NCBI GenBank assembly: GCA_964427855.1
Contig: CAYRVH010000012.1
Coordinates: 3,520 to 67,519 of the forward strand
Origin: JAUPKT01 sp964427855
GTDB taxonomy: Bacteria > Desulfobacterota > Desulfomonilia > Desulfomonilales > Desulfomonilaceae
Direction: 5' to 3'
Length of the DNA: 64,000 bases
Made by a program: the position numbers and the translations under genes. This document shows positions 42,546 through 51,195 of the stretch, piece after piece; the first letter of the stretch is position 1, and each line of letters begins with the position of its first letter. The notes under the pieces were generated by a model, which was not told the origin of the DNA, did not search any database, and worked only from the letters and a program-made list of their open reading frames with translations.

Positions 42546-44375
42546 CTATCGAAAGAGACTTATCTGACGCAGCACAATAGGCTTAGCCCTGTCTGGGCCC
42601 TTGGCCTCATACCTGACAAAACGGGCTTTCTCTTCATGCGGCGCATAATATTCGTATCCCGGCCACTGATCGAAATGATCCAACGGGACTCCCTTTGCCG
42701 CAATCCACGTTTTCCAACTCGTCCCATCCTCAGAAATGGCGACTTCCCATTCTTTCGGCGCTGACTCTGCTCCACCCCACACTATGCGCAGCCTCGAAAT
42801 CGGGACCGTGTTGCCGAGGTCCAGCACCACGCCCTTGAATGATTCTGACGCCGGCGTCAGGACGGTCGGCGCCACTTCCAGCGCATCTGTGCTGGGATAC
42901 CCCTTCAAAATGTGAAGCCCCTGGTCGGCCGGCTTGTCCCCTATATACACCTTGGCGTCACGCGCATAATCCACGAAATACGAATCGAGAGGATCGTGGA
43001 GTACATCACTGTCCAACAGGGGTAAATGGAATATGGATGTTTTCACGCGGTTCGCCAACGTCTTGGCCAAGATATAGTTGGCGCCGTTGGTCAAGTGACA
43101 CCAATCCGTAAATACCCATTCCGTCACCCCATCGAAGATACCTGTGATGTCATAGACCTCGAAGCCCTCTTGCGCGCAGCGTTTCTTGATTTTATCCACC
43201 AGCAGGTCGTAGGTCTGGGCTGCATCATAAAATCCTATTTTCTGCATACCAGTGACGCTCTCGATCTTCTCCTCCATAGGCGTTCTCTTTTTTTTCGAGT
43301 TCCTAAACATAGGTTGCAAAGCAAATACATGGGGGACTTTGTCCGTCTCGAGTACCTTATGGTAAATGGCGACCACATCGGCCACCTGGCCTATGTTGCG
43401 ATCTCGGTACCCAAGCATTTCCTCATCAGGATCTTGGGGATGGGCAGCGAAGCCTCTGTTCTCCATGAGGATGCCTGGTCCCTCACCTTTGCTCATGGCC
43501 AGCCAGGTAAAAAAATACGTGTTTCTCTTTAGCCATAGGGTGAGATAATTGAGCAGACCGCCTCGGCTCATGTCCATGATGTCCGAAATGACCTCGTAGT
43601 ACGGGCCTTCCGTGAAATAGTTCCAATCTCGAAGCGGTCGCGCAACCGTGTGCACCTCGTTGGCGCCGTCGAGCGAAATCACGAGGTCCGGCCGGTACAA
43701 TCTAAGTTTTGCGAGATAGCGCATGAGATTGTTCTGGACCACATAACCCGGCACGCCGGCGTTGATGACACGCACCTGCTTGCCCCCGAGGAGTTCACCC
43801 ACCCGGGGGTCTGCATTCAAGAGCTTCTCTATAAGGTGCGGAATCGTCCAACGATAAGTAACCTCATAAAAATCAGCCACCGCGTCTGCCGGCGGGACAG
43901 GGCCGCGTCCATAGACCACAGAGCCGCCGGTGACGATCACCCGGTACTCATTCTCGGGCTTCTCCAAAGGCACGTTTTCAAAGTCTTTGAAGCTCTCATC
44001 ATTTATATATTCATAAGCGTTTCCCAGACGGGTGTTGCGCACCGCGGCGAAGCCCGGCGTCGGCTCATACCCATACTGCGGCGCCACGGTCTGGGAGCTC
44101 CTGCGAGCCAAATCCAGGTCGCGCCCTTGGTATGCCTGTCCCAGAGGAGAATTTTTTATTTTGAGATAGGCATAGTATTCCAGGCCGGCCAGCGTCCCGA
44201 TGACCACCGCCCCTAAGAACAGCGTATAGAGCAGAACGATGGCAACCCGCCGGGCAACGCCACGCTTTGGGGACCGCTGAGAATCCACGTGAGAGGGTTG
44301 GTTGGCCTGAGTTATCGAGCACGTGCTTTTGTGTTCTACTAATTCGCGTTCAACTTTTTGATCAGATTCCGGCAT
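42546..44375 (-). CDS. Membrane-anchored SGNH/GDSL hydrolase with C-terminal discoidin-like domain (copy 1)
   Basis: 609 residues from ATG 44375 (GGGAGGA upstream). A basic cytoplasmic head of about 40 residues is followed by a membrane helix (VAIVLLYTLFLGAVVIGTLAG), then an SGNH hydrolase-like domain with VTGGSVVYG (nucleophile Ser), VISLDGANE (block III) and DWCHLTNGA (Asp/His block V). A C-terminal beta-sandwich (about 480-609, VLDLGNTVPISRLRIVWGG) looks like an F5/8 type C domain, which binds carbohydrate. It likely acts on a periplasmic glycan as an O-acyl esterase or transferase. It is last in the carbamoyltransferase operon and a paralogue of 46997-48790. Confidence 0.85.
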   Translation of the reverse strand: MPESDQKVERELVEHKSTCSITQANQPSHVDSQRSPKRGVARRVAIVLLYTLFLGAVVIGTLAGLEYYAYLKIKNSPLGQAYQGRDLDLARRSSQTVAPQYGYEPTPGFAAVRNTRLGNAYEYINDESFKDFENVPLEKPENEYRVIVTGGSVVYGRGPVPPADAVADFYEVTYRWTIPHLIEKLLNADPRVGELLGGKQVRVINAGVPGYVVQNNLMRYLAKLRLYRPDLVISLDGANEVHTVARPLRDWNYFTEGPYYEVISDIMDMSRGGLLNYLTLWLKRNTYFFTWLAMSKGEGPGILMENRGFAAHPQDPDEEMLGYRDRNIGQVADVVAIYHKVLETDKVPHVFALQPMFRNSKKKRTPMEEKIESVTGMQKIGFYDAAQTYDLLVDKIKKRCAQEGFEVYDITGIFDGVTEWVFTDWCHLTNGANYILAKTLANRVKTSIFHLPLLDSDVLHDPLDSYFVDYARDAKVYIGDKPADQGLHILKGYPSTDALEVAPTVLTPASESFKGVVLDLGNTVPISRLRIVWGGAESAPKEWEVAISEDGTSWKTWIAAKGVPLDHFDQWPGYEYYAPHEEKARFVRYEAKGPDRAKPIVLRQISLFR

Positions 44376-44514
44376 CCGATCCTCCCAATAGTGGTTCCTC
44401 TCACGCATAACTATGAGCGTTCCCACTCTACAGACGGGACTGTTCGTGGAGAAAATAGCGCGGGCGCCAACGGGGAAGAGGCGTCTCCCCCGTGGCGTAA
44501 ATACGGTTCCCTCT

Positions 44515-44667
44515 CTAAAAGAGAGTATAGATAAAGGGCGCTGCGACCGGCGAACTGGCTGCCAAGATGATGAATGCCGACAGGATGACCAGCACAATAA
44601 GTATCGGCGCAAGCCAAAACTTCTTCCGGACTTTCATGAAATCCCAAAATTCTCTTACAAGGGACAT
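44515..44667 (-). CDS. SxtK/DUF5989-like 50-residue membrane protein
   Basis: 50 residues with an excellent ribosome site (GGAGGTAATTGAC-ATG). It starts MSLVREFWDFMKVRKKFWLAP, then one membrane helix (ILIVLVILSAFIILAA), and ends PVAAPFIYTLF. Basic residues before the helix put the N-terminus in the cytoplasm. This is the layout of the DUF5989 family, related to SxtK of saxitoxin clusters and found beside carbamoyltransferases. It lies 33 bases after the SxtJ-like gene. Role unknown. Confidence 0.85.
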   Translation of the reverse strand: MSLVREFWDFMKVRKKFWLAPILIVLVILSAFIILAASSPVAAPFIYTLF

Positions 44668-44700
44668 GTCAATTACCTCCAAACAACGCAATGCGTCGTG

Positions 44701-45141
44701 TCAAAACTGCTTTTCATACCTCTCGATGGAGGTGTCGTGCTGTTGCTCTCTCTTCTGCCAGTACGACTCTCGGGAGGGGTCGATCTTGCGCTCCATGGGA
44801 TCCTTTCCAATGATGCGAAAGATGAGCCCTGTGGGCGTAATGATTACAAAGAAGATCACGGTCAATATCGCTCGAGAAATAAAATATCCGATAATGACTG
44901 AGATGCCAATCCACGCCCGATAAATCAAACGGAAAACCGGAGGAATTAACCGTAATATCGCAAGGATGACACCGACGGTGATCCACGTGTACCCAGACGC
45001 TGCGCCTTTCCAGTACGCCAAATACAACCCAATGACCCCTGGGAATACAAGGAACAACAGCGCTAAGATCGTCAAATCGCGACTGCTCGGCGCCCGGTAC
45101 GCCGCCTGTATTTCATCTTTGATCTCTTGAATAATAGACAT
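44701..45141 (-). CDS. SxtJ-like integral membrane protein
   Basis: 146 residues from ATG 45141. An amphipathic N-terminus (IQEIKDEIQAAYRAP) is followed by about three to four membrane helices between residues 22 and 110. The conserved C-terminal cytoplasmic tail GKDPMERKIDPSRESYW is the hallmark I associate with SxtJ proteins. SxtJ is an uncharacterised neighbour of the O-carbamoyltransferase SxtI in saxitoxin gene clusters and of many bacterial carbamoyltransferases. It probably anchors or assists that enzyme at the membrane (inference). It starts 32 bases after the carbamoyltransferase stop. Confidence 0.85.
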   Translation of the reverse strand: MSIIQEIKDEIQAAYRAPSSRDLTILALLFLVFPGVIGLYLAYWKGAASGYTWITVGVILAILRLIPPVFRLIYRAWIGISVIIGYFISRAILTVIFFVIITPTGLIFRIIGKDPMERKIDPSRESYWQKREQQHDTSIERYEKQF

Positions 45142-45173
45142 GATCGCTCGCTGCCAATCCGCGGGGTGTGCGC

Positions 45174-46991
45174 TTAATCCAGCTCGTACTGCTTGCGCCA
45201 ATCAACGTCTTCCTTAAGCGGCGGTTGAAGCTTTTTGTCCAACAAAAAAGGCCCCATGACGAGATAGTCCATCTCCGTCCGCATGAAACAGAGGTACGCA
45301 TGCTCAGGACTCATGACAATGGGCTCTCCCCGCACATTGAACGACGTGTTCACAATGACCGGACAGCCCGTCTTCTCATAAAAGGTTTCAATCATCTTGT
45401 GGTACAAAGGGTTGGTTTCCTTGTGCACGGTCTGAATACGAGCCGAATAATCCACGTGCGTGACCGCAGGTATCTCTGATCGTACGACGTTGAGTTTTTC
45501 GATGCCCCACTTCCTTTTTTCTTCTTCAGTCATATCACGCCGTATCCTCTTGTCAACGTTGGCCACGAGAAGCATGTATGGTGATGGCCTGTCCAGTTCA
45601 AAAAACTCCGACACGTGTTCCATGAGCACAGAAGGGGCAAACGGCCGGAAACTCTCACGGTACTTGATCTTCAGGTTCATCTGGGACTGCATCTTGGGAC
45701 TACGCGCGTCGCCGATGATGGAGCGGCTCCCCAATGCGCGGGGACCGAATTCCATTCTTCCCTGAAACCACCCGATAACTTTTTCCTGACCAATAAGGTC
45801 TGCCACGGTTTCGGCGAGCGTGCCGTTACCGAGATACGTGTACGGATAACCACGCGACTCGAGGAAGTTCCTGATAGAGTCCTCGTCAAATGAGGGTCCT
45901 AAATAAGAGCCGCTCTGGACGTCATGCTCGTCGTCTGCGCTGCGCTCGTTGCCGAGGAGTTGGTGCCAGACAAATAGCGCTGCGCCCAAGGCGCCCCCGG
46001 CATCCCCGGCCGCAGGCTGTATCCATATGTCCTGAAACGGTGATTCCCTTAGAATTCGCCCGTTCCCGACGCAGTTGAGGGCCACGCCCCCTGCCAGGCA
46101 CAAATAGCGCTCCCCTGTGAGTTTATGGATGTGACGAGCGGTCCGCAGCATGACCTCTTCTGTCACTACTTGCACTGATTTCGCCAGATCCATCTCCCGT
46201 TGTGTCAGCTTGCTTTCCGGTTTTCGCGCGGGCCCCCCAAAGAGTCTCTCAAAAGCATCACCTGTCATGGTCAAACCATAGGGATAGGTGAAATAGTCCA
46301 TGTTGAGTTTGAATGAGCCGTCTTCTTTGATGTCGATCAGCTCTTTCAAAATCACATCCACGTACTTGGGCTCGCCGTATGGCGCCAGCCCCATCACCTT
46401 GTACTCCCCCGAATTCACCTTGAATCCAGTGAAATAAGTGAAAGCGGAGTAAAGCAGCCCCAGTGAGTGGGGAAACTTTATTTCATAATCGATTCTTATC
46501 TTGTGCCCATCGCCGACTCCAAAACTTGTCGTGGTCCATTCCCCTACTCCATCCATGGTCAGAAACGCAGCTCGACGATAAGGGGATGGGAAGAAAGCAC
46601 TCGCAGCGTGCGCCTCATGGTGCTCGGGGAATAGTATCTTTCCCTTGTATCCCATGCTTGATCGAATGAGATCCGGTATGCGGAGCTTTTGCTTAAGCCA
46701 TAGCGGCATGGCCATGAGAAAAGACGCCAGGCCGCGAGGGGCAAAGGAAATGTAGGTTTCCAAGAGTCTTTCAAACTTGATGAATGGCTTATCGTAAAAA
46801 GCCACATAGTCAAGATCGTCAGCGGTGACTTTGCCCTCTTTCAAACAATACTGAATTGCATCATGGGGAAACCGATGGTCATGTTTCACCCGGGAAAAAC
46901 GCTCTTGCTGCGCAGCGGCGATTATCTCCCCGTCCCTGATCAAGCACGCCGCGCTGTCATGATAAAATGCCGATATGCCCAAAATGTTCAT
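45174..46991 (-). CDS. NodU/CmcH/SxtI-type O-carbamoyltransferase
   Basis: 605 residues from ATG 46991 (CAGGT upstream), the usual length. The N-terminal Kae1-like half (MNILGISAFYHDSAACL) has the metal-binding HxxxH in EHHEAHAASAF and MDGVGEW. The C-terminal YrdC-like half contains GWFQGRMEFGPRALGSRSII, the family's most conserved block, and NTSFNVRGEPIV. The enzyme makes carbamoyl-adenylate from carbamoyl phosphate and ATP and transfers the carbamoyl group to a hydroxyl of a sugar or small molecule. It starts five bases after the first SGNH gene and is followed by SxtJ- and SxtK-like genes. Confidence 0.95.
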   Translation of the reverse strand: MNILGISAFYHDSAACLIRDGEIIAAAQQERFSRVKHDHRFPHDAIQYCLKEGKVTADDLDYVAFYDKPFIKFERLLETYISFAPRGLASFLMAMPLWLKQKLRIPDLIRSSMGYKGKILFPEHHEAHAASAFFPSPYRRAAFLTMDGVGEWTTTSFGVGDGHKIRIDYEIKFPHSLGLLYSAFTYFTGFKVNSGEYKVMGLAPYGEPKYVDVILKELIDIKEDGSFKLNMDYFTYPYGLTMTGDAFERLFGGPARKPESKLTQREMDLAKSVQVVTEEVMLRTARHIHKLTGERYLCLAGGVALNCVGNGRILRESPFQDIWIQPAAGDAGGALGAALFVWHQLLGNERSADDEHDVQSGSYLGPSFDEDSIRNFLESRGYPYTYLGNGTLAETVADLIGQEKVIGWFQGRMEFGPRALGSRSIIGDARSPKMQSQMNLKIKYRESFRPFAPSVLMEHVSEFFELDRPSPYMLLVANVDKRIRRDMTEEEKRKWGIEKLNVVRSEIPAVTHVDYSARIQTVHKETNPLYHKMIETFYEKTGCPVIVNTSFNVRGEPIVMSPEHAYLCFMRTEMDYLVMGPFLLDKKLQPPLKEDVDWRKQYELD

Positions 46992-46996
46992 GTATT

Positions 46997-48790
46997 CTAC
47001 CTGTATACACTCCAAGACCTCAATGCGATGACTCGAACAGAGTCCCCCAAAGGTCGATACCGGAGGTATCTACCTGTCATAGGCCTTGAGGCATAGTATT
47101 CGAAACCCGGCCAGCGAGAATAGTGGTTCACCTCCCCACTGCCTCCCCGGACAAAGGGCTGCCAGACTTGCTGATCAGTGGAAATGTCCACCTCCCACGC
47201 GGAGGGCGTGGCGCTCTCATCTCCCCAGACAAGCCTCAGCCTGCTCACCTGTCTCTCCTCGCCCATATCTAATATTAATTCAGCCCGATCCGAGGGGCCA
47301 AGGTCTTTGGACAAATACATACCCTCCCCTGGATAGCCCGCCAGTATATGTCGTACATGGTACTGCGGTGCCTTTGGATCAGGCGCATACACTATGCGAC
47401 CCGACGCCGCGAGGTCCCAAAAATATTCGTCTTTCCGGCTGATCTGATCTGCCGGCGTCAGGGCCTGACCAAAGATATGCTCCTTTACGAGATTGGAAAG
47501 CTCTTTTGCTAAAAGATAATTAGCGCCGGCGGTCAAATGACACCAATCCGTAAAAACCCATTCAGATACATCGTCAAAGTACTCGGAAAAGTCAACGAGA
47601 AAATACCCACGCGCCTGGGCGCTTTCAATCAACCGCTGCACCAGCAGCTTATACACCTTATCCGAAGGCGCGCCGTAATAGTCTCTGTATCCCTTCAGGC
47701 TTGCTAATACCTTCTCTTTTTCGTGCAGAGGTTTCTTCGTAGAGTAAAACCATGGTTGAAGCGCGATGATATGGGGAACTCCGTCGTTCGCCATCGCACT
47801 ATGGTAGTTTTCCACCACCCTGACGACAGTCGCGATGTTTCGGTCCAGCCTGCGAGACATTTCCTCGAGAGACCGCTCACGCTCCTGCGTTTGTCCGTTG
47901 GCATCTAAAGACGCCCCGGGCTCAACCTCTACGGAATGGAGTTCCTGGAAAAGGTCCCGCCCCGACCACAGATACGTCATGAGATAGGTATTGTTTTTGA
48001 GCCACAAGGTAAGATAAGACGCCAAACCAGGTCTATTATAGGCGTAAATGTCTTTCAAGATGTTGTGAAACTGCCCTTCTGCGAAATAATCCCAGTCTGG
48101 GGTAAGTTTGCTCACAATGGGCAGCTCATTTGCGCCGTCCAGCGACACGATCAAATCAGGACTGAACCTCCTCAGCTTTGCAATATACCTCATGAGATCA
48201 TGCTGGTAGGCATAACCCCATACCGCCGCGTTATAGACCCTTATGTGCTTCCCCTCAAGCGGAGCTGTGGCGTTCAGTATCATTTCCATCGCGTGGGAGA
48301 TTGTCTCGATGTACGGGATCGCATACCATCCCATGGCTGGCGCAGCCTCGCCAATGGCCCCCATGCCGTAGGCCGTGGAACCGCCCGTGAGAAAGACGCG
48401 AAATTCGTCGGCAGGCTTTTCCAAAGGCACTTCACGGGGCTCTCGCATGCCGGCGCTGTTGGCGTACTCATAGTTGTTGCCTTTGAGAATGTTATATTCA
48501 AGACATACTCCGGGGACGAAATCGTAGTCATAGTGGGAAACTGGTCGATTAAAATCCCTCCGCGCCATTGAAATGTCCTCGGGATACACCCCCCCCAAGT
48601 AAGAACGCTTTACGCCGACGCGTGCAAGCTGCTCGATACTCCACAACAAACCCACAACCAAAAAAACTAGAACAAACACATACGCAACCACCTTAAACAG
48701 CGGCCTAATGTATCGCCCCAGTATGCCCCCCTTTCTTGCCTTCGCTTCGAGTCCTGCATCTCTTAATTCATCTGTCTCGTTTGTCGCCAT
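46997..48790 (-). CDS. Membrane-anchored SGNH/GDSL hydrolase with C-terminal discoidin-like domain (copy 2)
   Basis: 597 residues. The membrane helix lies at about 32-54 (VVAYVFVLVFLVVGLLW). The SGNH domain has LTGGSTAYGMG (Ser), VSLDGANE and FTDWCHLTAGANYLLA (Asp/His). The C-terminal discoidin-like domain (about 470-597) contains LDMGEERQVSRLRLVWG and WPGFEYYASRP. It is the first gene of the carbamoyltransferase operon. It shares the architecture and many blocks (VEKPA/PLEKP, VFTDWCHLT, WPG.EYYA) with copy 1, so they come from one duplication. It is likely a periplasmic hydrolase or acyl/carbamoyl transfer partner; no activity is proven. Confidence 0.85.
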   Translation of the reverse strand: MATNETDELRDAGLEAKARKGGILGRYIRPLFKVVAYVFVLVFLVVGLLWSIEQLARVGVKRSYLGGVYPEDISMARRDFNRPVSHYDYDFVPGVCLEYNILKGNNYEYANSAGMREPREVPLEKPADEFRVFLTGGSTAYGMGAIGEAAPAMGWYAIPYIETISHAMEMILNATAPLEGKHIRVYNAAVWGYAYQHDLMRYIAKLRRFSPDLIVSLDGANELPIVSKLTPDWDYFAEGQFHNILKDIYAYNRPGLASYLTLWLKNNTYLMTYLWSGRDLFQELHSVEVEPGASLDANGQTQERERSLEEMSRRLDRNIATVVRVVENYHSAMANDGVPHIIALQPWFYSTKKPLHEKEKVLASLKGYRDYYGAPSDKVYKLLVQRLIESAQARGYFLVDFSEYFDDVSEWVFTDWCHLTAGANYLLAKELSNLVKEHIFGQALTPADQISRKDEYFWDLAASGRIVYAPDPKAPQYHVRHILAGYPGEGMYLSKDLGPSDRAELILDMGEERQVSRLRLVWGDESATPSAWEVDISTDQQVWQPFVRGGSGEVNHYSRWPGFEYYASRPMTGRYLRYRPLGDSVRVIALRSWSVYR

Positions 48791-49245
48791 CGATCACCAT
48801 TCCCGTTTTCCTGGTTTCAAAAGTTCGTTGCTGCTCAGGGACCTGGAATTATTACCATCGAGGAGTTGAAAAAGCCAGTCCATCACGATGCTGAACTCCC
48901 CGGCGAGTGTATTCGTACTTACGGGATGGCATAGCAATCCGAAGAGGCATGGTTTCGCATGATCGTCGCCAACGCGGGAGTGGATTACGAGGGAAAAGGT
49001 CTGAGATGTTCACGAGGTGACAATCATAAAGGCGGCATTGCATTTCTTACCATAAAGTATGATTTAATAATAAAACATACAAAAAAGTAGTATATGCGTT
49101 TGTCGGCGCACCATCCTCCGCTCCTACAATTCCCCACTAAGCCCTACAAACAAGCCCGAAAATCGTGCTCATTACTCTTGCCGCCAGCACATGGCACACA
49201 CCTTGCTTAACCCATCAGGACAAGCGTTCTTTCAGGAGGTGCACT
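48791..49245. other. Divergent intergenic region between the SGNH operon and cynS
   Basis: 455 bases. The right end carries the sigma-54 promoter at 49192-49207. The middle, 49060-49100, is strongly A+T rich and could host enhancer-binding or promoter elements. No gene is seen, and no clear -35/-10 for the leftward operon. Confidence 0.6.
49192..49207 (+). promoter_or_regulatory. sigma-54 (-24/-12) promoter of the cyanate operon
   Basis: TGGCACACACCTTGCT matches the RpoN consensus TGGCACN5TTGCW exactly, with ten bases between the GG (49193-49194) and GC (49205-49206). The start would be near 49218, leaving a 28-base leader that contains the AGGAGG ribosome site of cynS. It requires an NtrC-type activator bound upstream. 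Confidence 0.8.
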
Positions 49246-49689
49246 GTGACTCGAAAAGAAGCCACGGAAGCTATTCTAGAGGCAAAAAAACAAAAGGGCC
49301 TCACTTGGGAGGAAATAGCGGCCCAAATTGGCGGTCACAAGGTGTGGGTAGCATCCGCACTGTTGGGACAACACAGCATGGGAGCTGAACAAGCCGCAAA
49401 GGCAGTTGACTTACTGTCCCTGCCCGAAGAGGTGGCTGCGGCGCTGCAGGAATACCCGATGAAAGGATCTCTGGACAACTCCGTGCCGGTGGATCCTCTC
49501 ATTTATCGATTTCATGAAATCACCCAGGTGTACGGCACCACGTTTAAAGAGATCATTCATGAGATGTTCGGAGATGGAATTATGAGCGCCATCGATTTTG
49601 AGGTGGAAATCCAGAAGACGCATGATCCCAAAGGCGACCGCGTCGTCATCACATATAACGGCAAATTTCTGCCCTACCGCAAGTGGTAG
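49246..49689 (+). CDS. cynS: Cyanate hydratase (cyanase)
   Basis: 147 residues from GTG 49246 with a perfect AGGAGG upstream. The N-terminal POU-like helical domain (LTWEEIAAQIGGHKVWVASALLGQ) is followed by the catalytic part PLIYRFHEITQVYGTTFKEIIHEMFGDGIMSAIDF, which keeps the Arg, Glu and Ser that correspond to R96, E99 and S122 of the E. coli enzyme. It converts cyanate and bicarbonate to ammonia and CO2 as a decamer. It is first gene of a unit with a dedicated importer, behind a sigma-54 promoter. Confidence 0.96.
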   Translation: MTRKEATEAILEAKKQKGLTWEEIAAQIGGHKVWVASALLGQHSMGAEQAAKAVDLLSLPEEVAAALQEYPMKGSLDNSVPVDPLIYRFHEITQVYGTTFKEIIHEMFGDGIMSAIDFEVEIQKTHDPKGDRVVITYNGKFLPYRKW

Positions 49690-49732
49690 ATGCCCTAACC
49701 GGTCGCTTTCCGACAATAACGAGGAGGTTCAC

Positions 49733-51139
49733 ATGGCCCATCGACATAATAACAACCACGACCACACTATCCCCTTAGTCGCTCCGGATGAGTCCGCGCA
49801 CGAATGCGTACCCGCCCATGGCCCGTGCTCCTGCTGCACGCCGTCACCCTCAAGCCCCAAATCAAATGAGATTTATGGGTCAGAGGCGTTCGTCAACGCC
49901 GCCGTCGAGGAGACGCTAATCAGGGCTGTGCTCGGCGGCAGCGACGTGCCTCGCCGCAAATTCCTGCAGACCGTGGGAGCCGGAACCTTACTGTCCGTTC
50001 TCTCCACACTGTTCCCGTTGGAAGCGGCCAAATCCTGGGCGAATGACAATCCCGGTCCTCTCGAGAAAACCAATCTTCAAATAGGATTTATACCCATCAC
50101 CTGCGCTACACCAATCATTATGGCCCAGCCCATGGGGTTTTACGCGAAACACGGCCTTAAAGACACGCAGGTGGTCAAAGCGGCCGGATGGGCAATGGTC
50201 CGGGACTGGGCGGTCAACAAGCAGGTTGACTGCGCTCATATGCTGTCGCCAATGCCCCTCGCGCTCACGGTGGGAGCCGGGTCCGTGGCCCAACCTTTTC
50301 TGACACCGGCCATAGAGAATATTAACGGTCAGGCCATTACACTTCACAACAAACACAAGGGCGTCCGGGAGGCCAAGGACATGAAAGGCTTCACCTTCGC
50401 TGTCCCGTTTGACTATTCCATGCACAATTTCCTTCTCCGATATTACCTTGCGGAAGGAGGAGTGGTTCCTGACAAGGAAGTGAAAATTCGTGTGCTTCCA
50501 CCCCCGGAAATGGTGGCGAATCTCAAAGCGCAGAATCTCGACGGTTTTCTCTCGCCAGATCCCTTCAACCAGAGAGCCGTGTACGAAAACGTCGGCTTTA
50601 TTTTCATGCTCAGCAAGGAAATTTGGGCGGGGCACCCATGCTGCGTCTTCGCGGCCTCCAAGGATTTTGCGACGCACATGCCGAATTCCTTCAAAGCAGC
50701 CTTCAAAGCCATTGTGGACGCAACCATTTATTCCTCCAAGATGGAGAACAGGCAGGAAATTGCCAAAGCCATCTCCCCTCGCAATTTCCTCAACCAGCCG
50801 GTAGAGGTTGTGGAGGCGGTTCTTACCGGCAAATTCCCTGATGGGCGAGGAAATAACAGAAACGAACCTGACCGCATCGATTTCCATCCATTCCCCTGGC
50901 ATTCAATGGCCATATGGATTCTGACCCAAATGAAGAGGTGGGGGTACATCAAAGGCGACGTATCGTACCAGACGATTGCTCAAGAGGTGTTTCTTGCAGC
51001 GGACTGTGCAAAGATTATGGAAGAACTCGGCTACCAGGCTCCCAAAGAGACTTTGGAAAAAAACGTGATCATGGGGAAGACCTTCGACCCAACGAAGCCT
51101 GAAGAATATCTCAATTCCTTCGCCATCAGGAGAACCTGA
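49733..51139 (+). CDS. Cyanate/nitrate-type ABC substrate-binding protein (CynA/NrtA family), Tat-exported
   Basis: 468 residues from ATG 49733 (GAGGAGG upstream). The mature part (from about 105) is a NrtA/CmpA-type periplasmic binding protein (IGFIPITCATPIIMAQPMGFYAKHGL). A twin-arginine signal, PRRKFLQ followed by a hydrophobic stretch, lies unusually deep, with the arginines at 74-75. Before it is a His- and Cys-rich segment (MAHRHNNNHDH, CVPAHGPCSCC). Its position right after cynS indicates cyanate as ligand; nitrate, nitrite or bicarbonate cannot be excluded from sequence alone. Confidence 0.88.
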   Translation: MAHRHNNNHDHTIPLVAPDESAHECVPAHGPCSCCTPSPSSPKSNEIYGSEAFVNAAVEETLIRAVLGGSDVPRRKFLQTVGAGTLLSVLSTLFPLEAAKSWANDNPGPLEKTNLQIGFIPITCATPIIMAQPMGFYAKHGLKDTQVVKAAGWAMVRDWAVNKQVDCAHMLSPMPLALTVGAGSVAQPFLTPAIENINGQAITLHNKHKGVREAKDMKGFTFAVPFDYSMHNFLLRYYLAEGGVVPDKEVKIRVLPPPEMVANLKAQNLDGFLSPDPFNQRAVYENVGFIFMLSKEIWAGHPCCVFAASKDFATHMPNSFKAAFKAIVDATIYSSKMENRQEIAKAISPRNFLNQPVEVVEAVLTGKFPDGRGNNRNEPDRIDFHPFPWHSMAIWILTQMKRWGYIKGDVSYQTIAQEVFLAADCAKIMEELGYQAPKETLEKNVIMGKTFDPTKPEEYLNSFAIRRT

Positions 51140-51195
51140 CGGGGGATTTTCATAGACGCATTACAAAACAATTTCGTTCAAGAGGAGTTCAACTC

